This document shows, piece after piece, positions 40,022-51,349 of a DNA stretch of 64,000 nucleotides. Within the stretch, counting starts at the first letter, position 1. Each line of letters begins with the position of its first letter. The notes beneath the pieces are model-generated. The model saw nothing but the letters and a program-made list of their open reading frames with translations. It was not told the origin of the DNA and made no database searches. The stretch covers positions 357,981-421,980 of the forward strand of contig PUQB01000193.1 of the NCBI GenBank assembly GCA_003024785.1, read 5' to 3'. Source of the DNA: Selaginella tamariscina (lineage: Eukaryota > Streptophyta > Lycopodiopsida > Selaginellales > Selaginellaceae). A program made the translations under genes and the position numbers.

Positions 40022-40160
40022 AACAGCACTGAAGGCGCCGTGCTTTCCTATAAACAATAGCCACCCAATTTAATGTCGCTCCTGAGCTGATCACTAAGAA
40101 GAAAAAAGAAAATCTGAAGAGTGAAAATAAGAAATGAAGAAACCCTTGCCGGAGAAAGAA
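40022..40160 (-). promoter_or_regulatory. Candidate 5' exon/leader of the DUF7869-like gene
   Basis: On the minus strand, GC-balanced sequence with pyrimidine tracts ends in a canonical donor (ACAAGTAAGTATT) at about 40020. The next acceptor on that strand, at 38982, is immediately upstream of the ATG at 38975. Splicing would remove array 1. This is inferred from splice signals and composition only. Confidence 0.4.
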
Positions 40161-40169
40161 CCAGATCTG

Positions 40170-42300
40170 AATTTGAGTGGGAAATTAAATGCATTTTCAA
40201 ATTTACATGTCAGACTGATACTTATGTCAGAAATTCAAATTTTTGAAATAACAAAAAGAAAATTTAAGATGAGTTGAAACAAATAACCGACAGTCTGACA
40301 TATATACTCTCCAATTCCAATGAGTGTTTTAAAATTGCATTTAATGTTATTCAAGTGCTTCAAGCTGTTTAATATTACGAAATTTTTGTAATTATTCTAC
40401 ATTCTTAATATTCAAGTATATTATTAGTTTATATATATATATATATATATACACTAATACAATAAATAAATTGATATATTATTATGTATCATTTAAAATA
40501 TATTCATAGTCTGTTTATTATTATTATTTTCTTAATTACTCGAGTAATTAATTTACATTTCCTACTATTAATGGGATATTCTTTATTATTTTCTTAATAT
40601 TGAAAGAATATTCCAATATTAAACCTGATTATCATAATTAAATTAGTCTTATTCTTAATTATCTCAGTAATTATTCTACATTTATATTAATGGGATTTTC
40701 TCAATTAATTTGTTATTATTTCAAGAATATTCTATGTTAAACCTTATTATCAATATTAAATTAATATATATTATTAAACTATATATGTATATATATATAA
40801 AATATTATTATTATGTATAATTTAAAATATTCATATGTGTATATAATTTCATTTCTTAATTACTTGAGTAATTAATCTTCTTTATATTAATGGATATTCT
40901 TTATTATTTTCTTATTATTCCAAGAATATTCAATATTAAACATGATTATGATAATTAATTTAGTTAATTATTTGAGTACTTAATTTACATTTGTATATAT
41001 TAATGGGATTTTCTCAATTAATTTCTTATTATTTCAAGAATATTCTAATGTTAAACCTTATTATCAATATTAAATTAATATATATTATTAAAACTATATA
41101 TGGCTATATATTAGATAAAATCATATATTATTATGTATAATTTAAAATATGTTCATAGTGTGTATTAATATTATTTTCTTAATTATTCGATGTTTGTTTT
41201 GCACATATTATATATAAACACAATTATAAATTTATATATACACGTGCACACGCATTAGAACATTACAAAGACACATATGCACACACATGCACATTGCCCT
41301 AAACCAAACTTGAGAAATATGTTGCTTCTTTATTGAAAACATCATGTTCAACGCATGTATGATCTATATGTACTCAATCTGTGTGTATGTAACACATTGA
41401 ATTTACACATGTAATATATATGTATGTCTGTGTGTATACACGTGTGTATGTATATATGTGTACTAATATATGCAATGTGTACGGTTTTCATTTGTTAACA
41501 CTCTATCTCTTCTCTCATACATACACAGTGTCACCATGCATAATCCCTTCTCTCATACATACACACCATGCATGATCATGATCCATAATATGTAGCCTGT
41601 CTCTTCTCTATACATACACACCATGCATGATCCATAATATGTACTGATGTTACAATATTATGTAATATGTATATGTATATTGTGTATAACACTCACTCCT
41701 CTCATACATAAACACCATGCATGATCCATCCTAACCCAACCCTAAACCCTAAACCCTATGTAACACATTGAATTTACACATGTAATATGTATGTATGTCT
41801 GTGTGTATACACGTGTGTATGTATATGTGTGTACTAATATATGCAATGACATTGTGTATGAATTTAATTTGTTAACACTCTTTCTCTTCTCTCATACATA
41901 CACACCATGCATGATCCATGTAAATATGTACTGTCTCTCTTCTCTCAAACATACACACATGCATGATCCATAATATGTATTGTCACTCTTCTCATACATA
42001 CACACCATACATGATCCTGTACTCTGTCTCTCTAATATTAATATGTACTAATATGTATGTATGTCTATGTGTATAATACTATGTGTGTATATATGTATCG
42101 CTGCACGTGAAACTTTAACACTCTCATGGACACACACGTGTTAAACCCTTGCATGATATTTATTCTTGGGGTGTATGTGATACACCCACGCACACGCACA
42201 CGCTGATAATATAATGAAAGAATATTCGTTTAGGGCGAATCTATAGTTTATTCTTTTTAGGGTTTAAGTATATTCTTAAAGGAATATTCGATTAGGGTTA
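40170..42300. repeat. AT-rich core with tandem and dispersed repeats
   Basis: A unit of about 310 bp containing AATGGGATTTTCTCAATTAA and a TTATCAATATTAAATTAATA end is duplicated (about 40530-40800 and 40860-41110). A separate stretch of about 90 bp (gtaacacattgaatttacac...) occurs at 41388 and again at 41758. Between these are minisatellite copies of CATACATACACACCATGCAT. Three CCCTAAA units occur at 41737-41757. No gene is supported. Confidence 0.6.
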
Positions 42301-42319
42301 ATATATATTCTATTCCTTT

Positions 42320-42393
42320 TAGGGTTTAAGTATATTCCTAGGGTTTGTAAGGCGCGGCGGCGGCGGTGAAATCTCCTTCTCTCTCTCACACAG
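42320..42393 (+). promoter_or_regulatory. Candidate 5' exon of the ParB/methyltransferase-like gene
   Basis: AGGGTTTGTAAGGCG, a GGC/GGT triplet run and a CT-rich tail end at CACACAG followed by GTGAGA, a good donor. It looks like a plant 5' UTR exon. The intron would run to the acceptor at about 44422 and enclose array 2. Supported only by composition and splice signals. Confidence 0.3.
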
Positions 42394-42419
42394 GTGAGAT
42401 CTCTCTCTCTCTCTCTCAC

Positions 42420-42527
42420 ACGCACACTCCTTGAGTTTATTTATTTATTTTTATTCACATATATATTTATATGTGTGTGTATCTCAATAATATAATTTAG
42501 ATCTCTATCTCTCGCACACACCGCACA

Positions 42528-42559
<32 letters not shown>

Positions 42560-43144
42560 GATATATATATATATATCTCCTTCTCTCTCTCTCTTCTCTA
42601 TAGATCTCTATCTCTCGCACACACACGCACACTCGTATACATATACACACACAGATATATATATATATATATATACACACACCAGATAATATATATATAT
42701 CTGTATTTATATATATATATGTGTGTGTGTGTTATATATATATAATATTATATATATATATTCTATTTATTTATCTATTTCTTGCACACACACGCACACT
42801 CTTGTATATATATATGTGTGTGTGTGTGTTTGTTTATCTGTATGATTTTATTTGTTTCACACACGCATACACACGATATACATATACACATATATATATA
42901 TATATATATATCTATGTACATATATACATACATATATTATGTGTACCAGTTTCTGTATAATTTTATTTATTTATCTATCTCTCTCACACACACGCACTCT
43001 CCTGTATATACATATACATATACATATATAGTGTGTGTGTGTGTGTGTTGTATCTGTATATATTTTATCTGATTTGTCTATCTTTGGCACACACACGCAC
43101 TCTCCTACACACACATATACATATATATGTGTGTGTGTGTGTGT
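42420..43144. repeat. Compound CA/TG/TA/CT microsatellite block
   Basis: Nearly continuous (CA)n, (TG)n, (TA)n and (CT)n tracts arranged in several related units, each with a tctatctctcgcacacacacgc-like core. No gene. Confidence 0.8.
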
Positions 43145-43145
43145 A

Positions 43146-44125
43146 GCGGCGGATTAATCCCGCCGCTATATAATTAGCCACTCGACAGCAGGATTAATCC
43201 CCGCCATTTCAGGCAGGTTATTCGGTTAGCCAATGAGCGGCGGGATTAATCCCTCCGCACAGGGCCCAAGTGAAGGGCCTGGGCGGGGATTAATCCCGCC
43301 GCCTACGCATGCCTTGTGCGGAATCGGGCGAGATTTATCCCGCCGCCATTGGCTTGCCTGAAGGCCTAGGCGGCGGGATTAATCCCACTGGATTCCGCAC
43401 AGGGCATTGGCGTCCGACGGGATTAATCCGCCGCTACGCATGCCCTCGCGGAATCGGGCGGGATTTATCCCGCCGCCAGGCCTGCCTGAAGGGCCTAGGC
43501 GGCGGGATTAATCCGTTTCCGCACAGGGCATTGGCGTCGGCGGGATTAATCCCGCCGACTAAGGCCCGAGTGAAGGGCCTGGGAGGCGGGATTAATCCCG
43601 CCCGTACGCATGCCCTGTGCGGAATCGGGCGGGATTTATCCCGCCGCCAAAGGCCTGCCTGAAGGCCTAGGCGGCGGGATTAATCCCGCCCGATTCGCAG
43701 GGAATTGGCGTCCGGCGGGATTAATCCCGCGCCTAGGCCCGGGGCGGGATTAATCCCGCCGAGCCTTCAATGCCTGTTGGAGGAATGAATCCCGCCACCC
43801 TTCCTTTTTTCTCCATTGGTGAGTCGGACCAATCCCAAACGTTTCTGTCTGAAGACGTAGAAGGTTTACAACATACCAATGGAGGACTGGGAAGGGTGGC
43901 GAATTCATTTAACCATCCCTTACATGGTGGGCGAGATTAATCCCGCCTCCTTTCTGGAGTCACTGAAGGGGTGAAATAAATCCTGCCAGTTCTCTCTGAG
44001 ACCGAGAAGGGTGGCAAGATTAATTCCGCACTCCCGTTCAAGGCCTCCAGAAAGGTGGCGAGATTAATCCCGCCCACTCTTTCAGGAGGCATTGAAGGGG
44101 TGGCGAGATTAATCCCGCCGCACCT
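43146..44125. repeat. Palindromic motif array 2
   Basis: About 18-20 copies of GGCGGGATTAATCCCGCC and variants (including GGCGGGATTTATCCCGCC). Between 43300 and 43740 they are organised in a higher-order unit whose spacers recur (TACGCATGCCCTGTGCGGAA, GCCTGCCTGAAGGCCTAGG, CCGCACAGGGCATTGGCGT). Some spacers are complementary to each other (GCCCTGTGCGGAAT against ATTCCGCACAGGGC). The last part, 43917-44125, has sparser GGCGAGATTAATCCCGCC copies like the end of array 1. Confidence 0.9.
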
Positions 44126-44233
44126 TCCATGTGAATATATATGTGTATTAGTATATATAAGTTGCATATCTCATTTTATTTACTTTTATCATCTTATCAT
44201 AATATTTCGAGTAAAAGCTAGGAATCTATGTAA

Positions 44234-44320
44234 AACTGTCCAGAGCTCACATTTGTGGTGGTTCTAAAACGAAATGTTATCTTTCTTTTGCACTAGCACA
44301 AATGTGAGCTTTGGACAGTT
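44234..44320 (+). ncRNA. Hairpin, candidate microRNA precursor or foldback element
   Basis: The arms 44234-44257 and 44297-44320 are complementary over 24 bases. In a plus-strand RNA all pairs form, with a single G-U, around a 39-base loop. In a minus-strand RNA the same position would be an A-C mismatch, which favours the plus strand. The stem length suits a plant miRNA duplex. It lies about 140 bp upstream of the methyltransferase-like gene. Without expression data a small foldback transposon remains possible. Confidence 0.4.
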
Positions 44321-44461
44321 AATTACGTCACTTCTCTCTGTGTATTATTTTTGTATATTCGGGTTTATACAAGTGTGTGTGCGTTTTTATATGATTTGTA
44401 TTCATAGTGTATTATTTTGCAGAAGGACGATTTAATTAAACAAGGAGATCGAGTCATTAGT

Positions 44462-47400
44462 ATGGAGTCGTCGTCAAATTCTGGGTAAGAATTAAAATAA
44501 AATCTGTTATACTCGGATACTTGAACTAATCATTTTTGTATTCAGATGTGGAATTGAGGTGACATTAAAGACGAGAGCAGGAGAAGAGATGGGCAGGGGA
44601 TTCTGGAATCAACTTGGCCATATTTAAATAAACGGGAAGCGCATTGGAACAACCATGGTTGCTGTCAAACTAACCTCTGTCACATCGCATGGACAAGCAA
44701 AACAATGGAAAGTGGGTTGCTAGTCAAGCATCCGAAAGCATGCTGCAACCCAGATTGACGATGCTCGACACATATGCCTTGTTCCATCCAATGTCACGTT
44801 CTCGGATCCAGAGGTCCAGTTACAACATTAATTTCGGGTGGTTTTGTCGACTTGTGGATAATGACGTTCACGTGTTCACTAATGATGTTGACCTTGGAGT
44901 TCTTCTTCAACTCAACGAAAGCCCATCTATGGAGGGGATCCATCTGGATGTCTACTTCGAAGATCTTCAGACTCATCGAGTAGGTGTATTGTCAGGAGAT
45001 ATTGCTTCACAATACAGAAAATCACAAGTGGAGCAATTTCCCTCTTCACATTGAAGAAGAACACAGCGACATCATAAGGAGATTGAGAGGGTGGCTGGTC
45101 TCAGGTTCTTTACAGATCACGTTCAATTTGCTTAGAATTTGGGAGCTGGAAGAGTGTGCCGAGAACATTAGAACAGCATCATCGGGGATCACACATGTTG
45201 ATTCGGATCGTAAAGAAAATCTCAATCGTTTTGTCAGCTGCACCTGTGGCATCCATGCTGCAATAAGCCACAAGGAAATGATGTTGGATGATAGATTTAC
45301 TTGTAGGGTTAATATTGCAGCGTCAACCCAAACTTCAATTACAGGCCACTCAACCAGGAACGTGTAGCTGAGCTCATGGAGAAGATGAAGGACGACAATT
45401 CTTACACCGTTCCACATAATGCTGTTTTGTGCCATACTACGAGAGAAAAAAGGCGCTGACAAAGTGTGGATCACAACACCGGAACAAATGAGGAAGTTCA
45501 GACGGAGAATAAAAATCTTCAAGTACTACATCATTAGTGGCCAGCACACAATAACGGCAGCCCAACGACTTCTCGACGAACACAACAAAGGAACGATGGC
45601 AACAAAACTTTCCGAGCATACCCGTGAGAAGCTGACGAAAAGATCGGCGTTTTTAGCGAAGCCGAATCTCACAATCGAGCAGTACCATAAGTTATCGGCG
45701 GAATGGGACGCTGCAGACACCAACCACTACAACAGCAAAATATGGGAGAAGTTCAAACACACGCGAGCCGTGTGGGAATCTCTTCAGCGACCACAAAGAG
45801 CTACCGCAGGGAATACACAATCTGCGGATACCGGGTAAGCAAATTGTTTGGGCGGGATTTATCTCGCCGGTATATTAATCTGTCTTTTTTCTCAGAGAGT
45901 TGAAGAAATTGTAGCAGTTGATTTTGCCCAGGTGGGCGGGAAGGAAACATCCTTTTTGATGATGTTGATTTCTTGTCCCGAGATAGGATCTTTGCCAAAT
46001 GGTTGGGGATTATGGAATCCTTTTCAAAAGGAACACTGAAGAAGAAGCAGACAAGTGAAGGGAGCCCTCAGAAGTCTGCAAAGAAACCCAGTAAGACGCC
46101 GAAGGCTAAGTCTGTTCAATATAAAGGATGTAGACAACGATTTCAAGCTCACATGGTTGAAGCCTTTAAATGGAACAACGATGGAGGAGATGGAAGTCTT
46201 GGCTGATTTGGTGATTGATGGCAAACTACAAATTAATAACAGCAGCCCACCTCTCCTTTTCATCTCAAGGCAATGGAGTTGAAGACGGTCAGGCATTTCA
46301 AGGAGTGGTTGGGAATACACTGCCACAAACTGGGTTGGACCTCGCTTCAACATACGAAGAGGTCAGCAAATATTTGCATGTGACAAACGATGATATGCTT
46401 GTCGAATGGGTGAATCAATCGGAAGATCTGGGCAAGAATCTATTGCACGCCAACGCCAAAAAGGAGAACATTGGATGACGCCTTCTCTTATGGCAGTCCT
46501 TCAGCAGCGGAGAACCGTTGAACCTTATAAAGGAGGATGCTACGAATCACGACAAGCCCTACAGATGTTTGTTGTTAGATTCGGAGACTTTATGGGGTAC
46601 ATCACTGCTTGTAGGAAACCGTTTCAATTGTTCGTGATGGATCGGCGGGTGTCAAAAAATCTTTCGACAGACAGGCACTAGAGGATTGGTGGAGAAACTT
46701 AGCCGTGCAAGCATGTAAAGAAGGTATTTATTATTGAATTCATACTTGCACTCTTGACTGATATCTACTTTTTCAGGTATTTATTTCTTGATTCTTGCTC
46801 ATGTCACCGATACTTTTGCCTTCGCCTTTGCCAAGAGAATAAACATCGTTGGACAGGATTTTATATGAACGATGCTAATCCAAGTGCATTGATTCGGTTG
46901 TTCACTTGGTTGTTAGGAATGCGCCAAACAATTTCAACTTCCAAATGACTGGCCAGGCATCTGTTTGCACTCCAACGGCCCTGAACCTCCATCCGATACA
47001 CCGATAGTGAGAGTGACGTATTCGGCAATGTACGTTATCCAAACATTACAAGTCAAGCGGCACGGAGCATCGTCAACTTGATCAGGGGTCCTCACAGTGA
47101 TGCGTGGGTTTTTGACTACTGCACTAGGGGGTCCGTCTTGAAGGAGTGTTACCTTCGGCATACATGTGTTTTGCCGTTGAAAAGGATAAGACCATGGTTG
47201 AGGACCTGAACAAGTGGATAGAGGGTTCTCAACTGAGTACCCCAACAATCCATAAAGGAGTATTTGAGAAAGTTCCCTCCAGATAAGTGCGATAGCTCTG
47301 AAGGTGAATCTGGTTCAATCTCGGAGTCTGAGACGAACTTCAATCAGATATTAGACCGGAAGTTATCTCGAGGAGTACAGAACATTCGCACACTCCATTA

Positions 47401-47503
47401 CCCATGGAAACATCAATAGAAGATGGAAGATCTTGAACCATCTCACAAGCGGCTTAGACCTTCTTCGCCTCACTCAGAAGGTAATAGCGAAGAAGAATTT
47501 TAA
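44462..47503 (+). CDS. ParB-like domain fused to an amino-methyltransferase-like domain
   Basis: The frame opens before ATG 44462 (MESSSNSG) after an acceptor at about 44422. The N-terminal half (45340-45600) has a ParB-like layout, RVAELMEKMK followed by YYIISGQHTITAAQRLL. Next come a WEKF helix-rich segment and a basic linker (KKPSKTPKAKS). The C-terminal part resembles a beta-order DNA amino-methyltransferase: LFVMDRRV near 46630 where DPPY would be expected, then RSIVNLIRGPHSDAWVFDYC followed by TRGS and, after a frame break near 47165, AVEKDKTM, like motifs X, I and II. The natural end is acidic (EGNSEEEF, stop 47501-47503). Introns at 44487-44545, about 45837-45897 and 46722-46777 have GT...AG ends. 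Frame breaks recur, for example at a T run at 45953-45957. Motif IV looks degenerate, so activity is doubtful. Confidence 0.5.
45848..45875. repeat. Isolated palindromic motif in an intron
   Basis: GGGCGGGATTTATCTCGCC lies inside a 60-nt intron of the ParB/methyltransferase-like gene. It is a one- to two-base variant of the array motif. Confidence 0.7.
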
Positions 47504-47620
47504 TGAATTTAGAGTGATGAATAGTTGTAAATGAGTGTAACATAAGGCATTTTTGTATATTTCGTTTATATTTGTACAGAAAATAAATTCTCAAGGATTA
47601 ATGAAGCTTTTAGTTCAAAC

Positions 47621-48688
47621 ATGGGTCACACATTAACAAGGTAAATAATATACCTTGATAATTTTAAGGTCAGCTAATTATCATTTTGCAGATGTAATGA
47701 AACAATTGAGAACATGGATTTTCAGCATTGCCATGAGGTAAGAGAGGGGTTTGGCGACAATTTCTTGTGCCACATGTCAGAATGACAGAGTTCATGCAGG
47801 AAATGGATAATAATGCAGCTCAAAACATCGTTACCATGGGGGCCACTTCAGTTTTTTCATTATTCATTCCGAAATCAATTTCTTCAGCGCATGCAATATC
47901 TGAATCTTGTAAGGATGATGTACAATTAAATGATGAAGGGATAGGCAACGAGATAGTAGTCAACGGATAAATGTGAAAGGGAGCAAACAAGTGATTTGCA
48001 AAGTATTCAAGAGGCAACGCTATCCATGTTACTCATGGCCATATTGTGTTGTTGGATGTCAATGGTGTTCTGCTTCATCGACAAAGGCCCGAGGATAGGA
48101 AAAAAGAAATCAAACAAGGAGATTTCATTCCTTGTCATGGTAAATTTCGATATGATATTATTTTTCGTCCAGGGTTGGATCGTCTCTTTCAAAAGCTTAA
48201 GGAGATGGGTGCGCTTGTGGGGATTTGGTCATGCATGCAGATTCATAACTTAACACCGCTGTTGAATTTACTTAAGAAACATTGTAGTGTTGCAGAAGAG
48301 GTGATTCGTAAAGATTGGATTTTTGACCAGCGAATATGTTATAAACCTCTCGAATTTCACAATATAAGAAAGGAAAGCAAGCCATACTTCTTCAAGAATG
48401 AAAGAATAATTGGGACTCATGGGGAGATCAGTCGCTTAAGGATAATGAAGAATGCACATATGTTAGGTAGACGACTCTCCTCAGAAGGCTATGCTCAACC
48501 AAAACATTGCTTGTATTCATCCAATCACTTTCGATCCATATTCTGATACCGATATCATGGATGAGCTAGTGAACTACTTGGATACGTGCCTCAGAAAGAA
48601 GAATCTCGAAAATTTTTGTGAGCAGTATCCACCGTATCATACATTTCCTGAAGCTTTTCTTTCTCGTGATTTGAATTTTATAAAATGA
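47621..48688 (+). CDS. FCP1/NIF-type HAD phosphatase-like protein, copy 1
   Basis: Belongs to the HAD phosphatases of the RNA polymerase II CTD-phosphatase class. Probable start MGHTLTRCNE at 47621, with small introns at about 47642-47691 and 47738-47782. The FCP1 homology domain begins at 48040: HIVLLDVNGVLLHR (motif 1), PGLDRLFQKLKEMGALVGIWS (motif 2), and VDDSPQKAMLNQN (motif 3/4 region) after a frame break near 48465. It ends at 48686-48688. The second acidic residue of DxDx(T/V) is Asn here (DVNG), as I recall for a plant subfamily with DING/DVNG, so the chemistry may differ. The decayed paralogue at 49470-50430 keeps the frame at the VDDSPQK break, which shows what was lost. Confidence 0.7.
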
Positions 48689-49344
48689 AGGATAGCAACC
48701 GGGCGCTTTATAATATTATTCTTAAGGAACGTCATTTTTAGATGAGCCTTTATGCAGACCTTCTCTTATCACATCTTATGTATTAACAAGGATGGCAACT
48801 CCCAATTGCATTCGTGAGAGTGTTAAGTGGTGGCAACAACATCAAGATATTGACCAAAATGATTTGATTAATCCGGAGAGTGATGATTTAGACAAAATGA
48901 AAGATTTCTTGTATGATAGGAAGAAAGTATTTATAAAAAATTAACATGTTGATAAGAAAATGATTTCATTTGTAATTATGTTTGATAGTATTTCTTCATT
49001 ATTGTAAACTATTTTTAGAATAATATGAATATTCTAAGATATTTTAGGAATATTCCTTACTAAGGTTATTGAAGGATTAATTAATTAATTAATTAATATT
49101 TAAGGCTTAATTACATATTAATTAAATGATTAATTAATAATTAAAACTTAAGTATTAATTAGTAATTTATTTTATATTCCCATTTTCACGTATCATGCCC
49201 ACTTTTAGTTTACAATGGCATAAATTACTTTATATATCTTGAATGTATGTGTATTTGTGTTTTTTATATATGTAATTTCTTTCTCTCTCTGTACATACAA
49301 CTATATGTATATGTATGTGTGTATTTGTATCCCATTCCTTACTT

Positions 49345-49470
49345 AGGTGGTGGGATTAACCATGCCACCCCTTCCATGCCAGATGAGCGAGATTAATCCC
49401 GCCACCACAATTTGCAGCATGGAAGGGGTGGCGAGATTAACCCTTCCATGCCAGGTGAGCGGGTAAGAGA
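49345..49470. repeat. Short cluster of the palindromic motif
   Basis: Three or four variants (GGTGGGATTAACCATGCC, GAGCGAGATTAATCCCGCC, GGTGGCGAGATTAAC) with spacer words CCCCTTCCATGCCAG repeated. It sits exactly between the two copies of the HAD gene duplication. Confidence 0.75.
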
Positions 49471-50430
49471 GGGGTATGGCAAAAAATTTCTTATGCCACT
49501 GTCAGAATGATAGAGTTTATGCAGAAAATGGATAATAATGCAGCTCAAAACATCCTTAATATGGAAGACCACTTCAATTTCTACATCACCATTTCTATTA
49601 CCTTCAATTCATGAATCACTTTCTCCAACGCCTGTAATATTTGAATCTTACAAGGATGATATACAAGTAATGATGAAGGGATTAGCAACAATATAACATT
49701 AAATGATAAATGTGAAAGGGACTAAACAGTGAGCCGCAAAGCATTCAAGAGGCAACATTGCCCCTTGTTACTCATGGCCATATTGTGTTCTTGGATATCA
49801 ATGGCGTTTTGCTTTATCGACAAAGGTCCGAGGATAGGGAAAAAGAAATTAAACAGGGAGATTTCATTTGTTATCATGATAAATTTTGACATGATATCAT
49901 TTTCTGTTCGAGATTGGACCGTCTCTTACAAAAGTTTAAGGAGATGGGTGAACTTGTGGGGAGCATGCAGTTTCACAACCTAACACTGCTGCTGAATTTG
50001 TTGAATAAACATTATAATGTTACAAAGGAGATGATTCGTAAAGATTGGATTTTTGACCAGCAAATATGTTATAACCTTTTGAATTCTATGATGTAAGAAA
50101 AAAAAAACAAGCCATACTTCTTCAAGAATGAAAAATTAATTGAGCTTCAATGGAAAATCAATTAGTTAAGGATAATGAAGAATGCACATATTTTAGTAGT
50201 AGATGACTCTCCTCAAAAGGCTATGCACAACTAAAACATTACTTGTATCCATCCAACCTTTCAACTCATATTATAATATTAATACTATGGATGAGCTAGT
50301 GAACTACTTGGATATGTGCCTTTAGAAAGAATAATCTTAAAAACTTTTGTGAACAATATCAACCATATAAAACATACCTTAACACTTTTCTTTATTGTGA
50401 TTTTGACTTTACAATATTGTTATTGAGGAA
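49470..50430 (+). pseudogene. FCP1/NIF-type HAD phosphatase-like, decayed copy 2
   Basis: Homologous along its length to copy 1 from about 47750, starting at the shared gtaagagaggggt and continuing to about 50930 in the flank. It shows LDINGVLLYRQR, then stops and frame breaks in the middle (for example after about 49880), then VVDDSPQKAMHN followed by an in-frame stop near 50230. The original duplication covers about 1.47 kb per copy. Because only this copy carries many in-frame stops, it is a real pseudogene rather than a read-error artefact. Confidence 0.75.
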
Positions 50431-51340
50431 CTTCATTTTTTAGATAAGCCTTTATGCATCACGTTCTTATCACAGATTACTTAACAAGGATGGCAACTGC
50501 ATTCGTGAGAGTGTTAAGTAGTGGCAACAACATAAATATATTAACCAAAATGATTTGATTAATCCGAAGAGTGATGACTTAAACAAAATAAGAAAAATTC
50601 CTTTATATGCTTAAGGAGAAAGTAATATAATAGATTAATAGGTTAATAAGGAAATGATTTCATTTGTATTATGTTTGATAATTTTTCTAATTATTGTAAA
50701 ATATTTTTATAATGAAGAATAATAAGAATATTCTAAGATATTTTAAGAATATTCTTTACTAAGTAAGCTTAATCAAGGATTAATTTGTTAATTAATTAAT
50801 AATTAAAGCTTAACTATATATTTATTAAATAATTAATTAATAATTAAAACTTAAGTAATTAATTAGTAATTTATTTTATATTCCCATTTTTATGTATCAT
50901 GCCCATTTTTAGTTACCAACATGCATATATATCCTAATTCATTAATATATCATGAATATTATTAAGTATTTAGTTTTTGAATATTAGTGTATTTAAATTA
51001 ATAAAAGCTTGCACATTTATTTATAAATATAAATATAAAAATATACATAATATTGTTGTTTATCTAAAAAATAATTATGTTATTAATGGTATATATTTAG
51101 TATATATGCCACATAGAATTTGCCATGTAGGCGCCATGTGGCACTAGGATTTACTTAGCACCAAGTAACACTAATCTGAGCGCCAGGATTTACCTGGCAC
51201 CAGGCGCACTAATCTTGGGATTAACACTTAGTATAAACACTTTGTATGAGACATACCTAATTGAATCATATTTGATATTCACACCTTTCTATAGATGTTG
51301 AGTAATCCTTTGAAGGCTTAGCTTTTTGTGTTTTTCTTTG
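50430..51340. other. AT-rich flank of the duplicated unit
   Basis: The right part of the 1.47-kb duplication (to about 50930), followed by AT-rich sequence. Near 51110-51230 a short tandem word (AGGATTTAC plus TGGCACCA variants) recurs. No gene is seen. Confidence 0.5.
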
Positions 51341-51349
51341 TCTCCCTCT

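Noticed and set aside
39123..44125. CRISPR array
   Set aside because: Regular repeats with spacers superficially fit, but the repeat is a short perfect palindrome, the spacers are related to each other, there are no cas genes, and the DNA is from a plant nucleus.
46055..46478. Several overlapping plus-strand frames as separate small genes
   Set aside because: They are pieces of the ParB/methyltransferase-like reading frame shifted by single-base breaks.
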